From IMG/VR virus record IMGVR_UViG_3300050116_000046, positions 1 through 22,578 of that record: 22,578 bases of DNA; one strand, 5' to 3'. The notes under the pieces were generated by a model, which saw only the letters and a list, made by a program, of their open reading frames with translations, made no database searches and was not told where the DNA came from. Below are positions 21,366 to 22,578 of the stretch, in pieces. Source of the stretch: a virus. Numbering within the stretch: the stretch's first letter is position 1; each line of letters starts with the position of its first letter. A program made the position numbers and the translations under genes.

Positions 21366-22578
21366 ATGGCCCGGAGCTATTCTGACATTTGGATGGCGAC
21401 CGGGCCAACAGGCCCGACAGGCACTCGCGGTCCTATAGGACCGGCTGGCGGCCCTACCGGACCCACCGGGGCTACCGGTGCTCCCTCATCCGTAACCGGC
21501 CCCACAGGCCCCTCCGGAGCGACAGGAAATGGACCAACAGGACCGACCGGAGTCAGTGGCCCCACAGGTAGCCAAGGCACGCCTGGAGGCGATGGCGGCG
21601 TTGGTCCGACTGGGCCAACTGGACCCACCGGGTCTGATGGCGCTGTTGGCGATCAGGGACCTACCGGACCTCAAGGAACGGATGGGCCGACTGGCCCTAC
21701 TGGTGACGGCGGCTCAGAGGGTCCCACTGGGCCAACCGGGCCAGGCGTTGGTGATCCCGGCCCCACCGGACCAACTGGCGCTGACGGGACCCAAGGATTA
21801 ACCGGCCCGACAGGCCCAACAGGAGCACAAGGTGATGGCGGGGATCAAGGACCCACAGGACCAACTGGACCTGGCGGAACTACAGGCGTTGAAGGTCCCA
21901 CAGGCCCAACAGGAGCAGGCCCTACGGGACCGACTGGCGCGGGCGGATCTACAGGCGCAGAGGGACCGACAGGACCTACGGGACTTGAAGGCCCGACTGG
22001 ATCGGACGGTAGCACTGGAGCAGGAGGCCCGACAGGACCTACAGGCCCGACGGGCACTGGCGGTAGCACTGGCGCTGGAGGTCCAACGGGCCCAACTGGA
22101 ACTGGCGGAACTACGGGCGCTGAAGGTCCCACAGGACCCACGGGTGCGGGTGGAAGCAGCGGCATCGAAGGCCCCACCGGCCCCACGGGAGCTGGACCCA
22201 CAGGACCTACTGGTGCTGGCGGCGGTTCGGGAGCAGAGGGACCGACCGGCCCCACAGGAGCAGGTGGGAGCGCAGGAGCTGAAGGACCTACGGGACCGAC
22301 TGGATCTGGTGGAGGCACAGGTGCGGGAGGTCCGACGGGTCCAACAGGCGTATCCGGTCCGACCGGACCCACTGGCCCGACGGGTCTAGCGAACGCAGCG
22401 CCGCTGGTCATTGCCAACGGTGTGGTCTTCGAGGTCGCAACAAACACTCAGGTTCTGACCGACACACCGGTCTACATCCAGGCGGGTGGTCAGCTTTACA
22501 CGCAGGGCACTGGCGTTCTTATCAACGAGGTGCCGGTCTTGTCTGGTTTCGTCGGTCCTACCGGCCCGGCAGGCCCCG
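21366..22578 (+). CDS. Collagen-like tail fibre or spike, 5' part
   Basis: The frame opens at ATG 21366 ([19 protein letters not shown]) and stays open to the window edge: 404 complete codons, C-terminus missing. Residues about 11-340 are Gly-X-Y triplets, with about 20 copies of GPTGPTG spaced by variable linkers such as GAGGSTGAE and GTGGTTGAE. From residue 341 a non-collagen segment of ~55 residues ([20 protein letters not shown], then [19 protein letters not shown]) interrupts, and GPTGPAGP resumes at the edge. Collagen-like repeats form triple-helical shafts in phage fibres. Thr-rich Y positions replace hydroxyproline. GAAGAAGG lies 13-20 nt upstream, somewhat far. ATG 21393 is an alternative without a ribosome site. 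The receptor-binding tip is expected downstream of this window. Confidence 0.88.
   Translation, partial: MARSYSDIWMATGPTGPTGTRGPIGPAGGPTGPTGATGAPSSVTGPTGPSGATGNGPTGPTGVSGPTGSQGTPGGDGGVGPTGPTGPTGSDGAVGDQGPTGPQGTDGPTGPTGDGGSEGPTGPTGPGVGDPGPTGPTGADGTQGLTGPTGPTGAQGDGGDQGPTGPTGPGGTTGVEGPTGPTGAGPTGPTGAGGSTGAEGPTGPTGLEGPTGSDGSTGAGGPTGPTGPTGTGGSTGAGGPTGPTGTGGTTGAEGPTGPTGAGGSSGIEGPTGPTGAGPTGPTGAGGGSGAEGPTGPTGAGGSAGAEGPTGPTGSGGGTGAGGPTGPTGVSGPTGPTGPTGLANAAPLVIANGVVFEVATNTQVLTDTPVYIQAGGQLYTQGTGVLINEVPVLSGFVGPTGPAGP

Noticed and set aside
21400-22380. CRISPR-like or other DNA repeat array
   Set aside because: The repeats are short, irregularly spaced and in frame, encoding Gly-X-Y triplets. There are no constant repeat and spacer lengths.
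21845-22447. Minus-strand Pro/Val/Gly-rich frame and other open frames across the collagen-like region
   Set aside because: They arise mechanically from repeated GGN-CCN-ACN codons. The sense frame from 21366 with regular Gly-X-Y explains the DNA.

Overview
The window is one end of the virion-structure half of a tailed-phage (or prophage) genome. It looks like a podovirus of a GC-rich, probably proteobacterial host. The evidence is the gene order small terminase, large terminase, portal, scaffold, N4 gp56-type capsid, head-tail adaptor, giant internal protein, lysis genes, tail fibre, with no tape measure, sheath or tube genes. The host assignment is an inference from base composition and sigma70-type promoters.

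Layout. Bases 1-466 are AT-rich and gene-free, with a 19-bp inverted repeat around a nested hairpin. One leftward gene (521-1093, unknown function) has a strong promoter and a clear intrinsic terminator. A divergent control region (1094-1527) carries that promoter and a rightward one, each next to a dyad. Everything from 1528 on is rightward apart from one antisense gene: small terminase and four small genes (1528-2883), large terminase (2880-5300), portal (5303-7546), an overlapping 95-aa gene (7428-7715), a free-standing HNH-type endonuclease (7726-8220), scaffold (8232-9248), major capsid (9425-10492), four small virion-region genes (10544-12067), head-tail adaptor (12080-12850), a 38-aa basic protein (12888-13004), a Pro/Ala-rich protein (13062-13685), a 2241-aa internal or ejection-type protein with a zinc-peptidase motif (13697-20422), a small membrane protein (20428-20616), an amidase endolysin (20573-21361), and a collagen-like fibre that runs off the window (21366 on).

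The main observation is in the large terminase. Its ATP-binding P-loop is split by a 290-residue intein (2991-3860). Where a homing endonuclease would normally sit between the intein splicing blocks, the endonuclease is instead encoded on the opposite strand: a 238-aa HNH protein (3016-3732, minus). It has its own Shine-Dalgarno and a consensus-grade promoter (TTGACA, 17 nt, TAGTAT) that lies inside the codons of the intein's C-terminal splicing region. The same ~500 bp therefore appear to encode an intein linker on one strand and a mobile endonuclease on the other.

The terminase pair would pump DNA through the portal into a capsid built on the scaffold. The adaptor and small proteins would complete the head-tail junction. 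The giant protein probably enters the head and is ejected with the DNA. The membrane protein and amidase would lyse the host, and the collagen-like fibre probably contacts the host surface.
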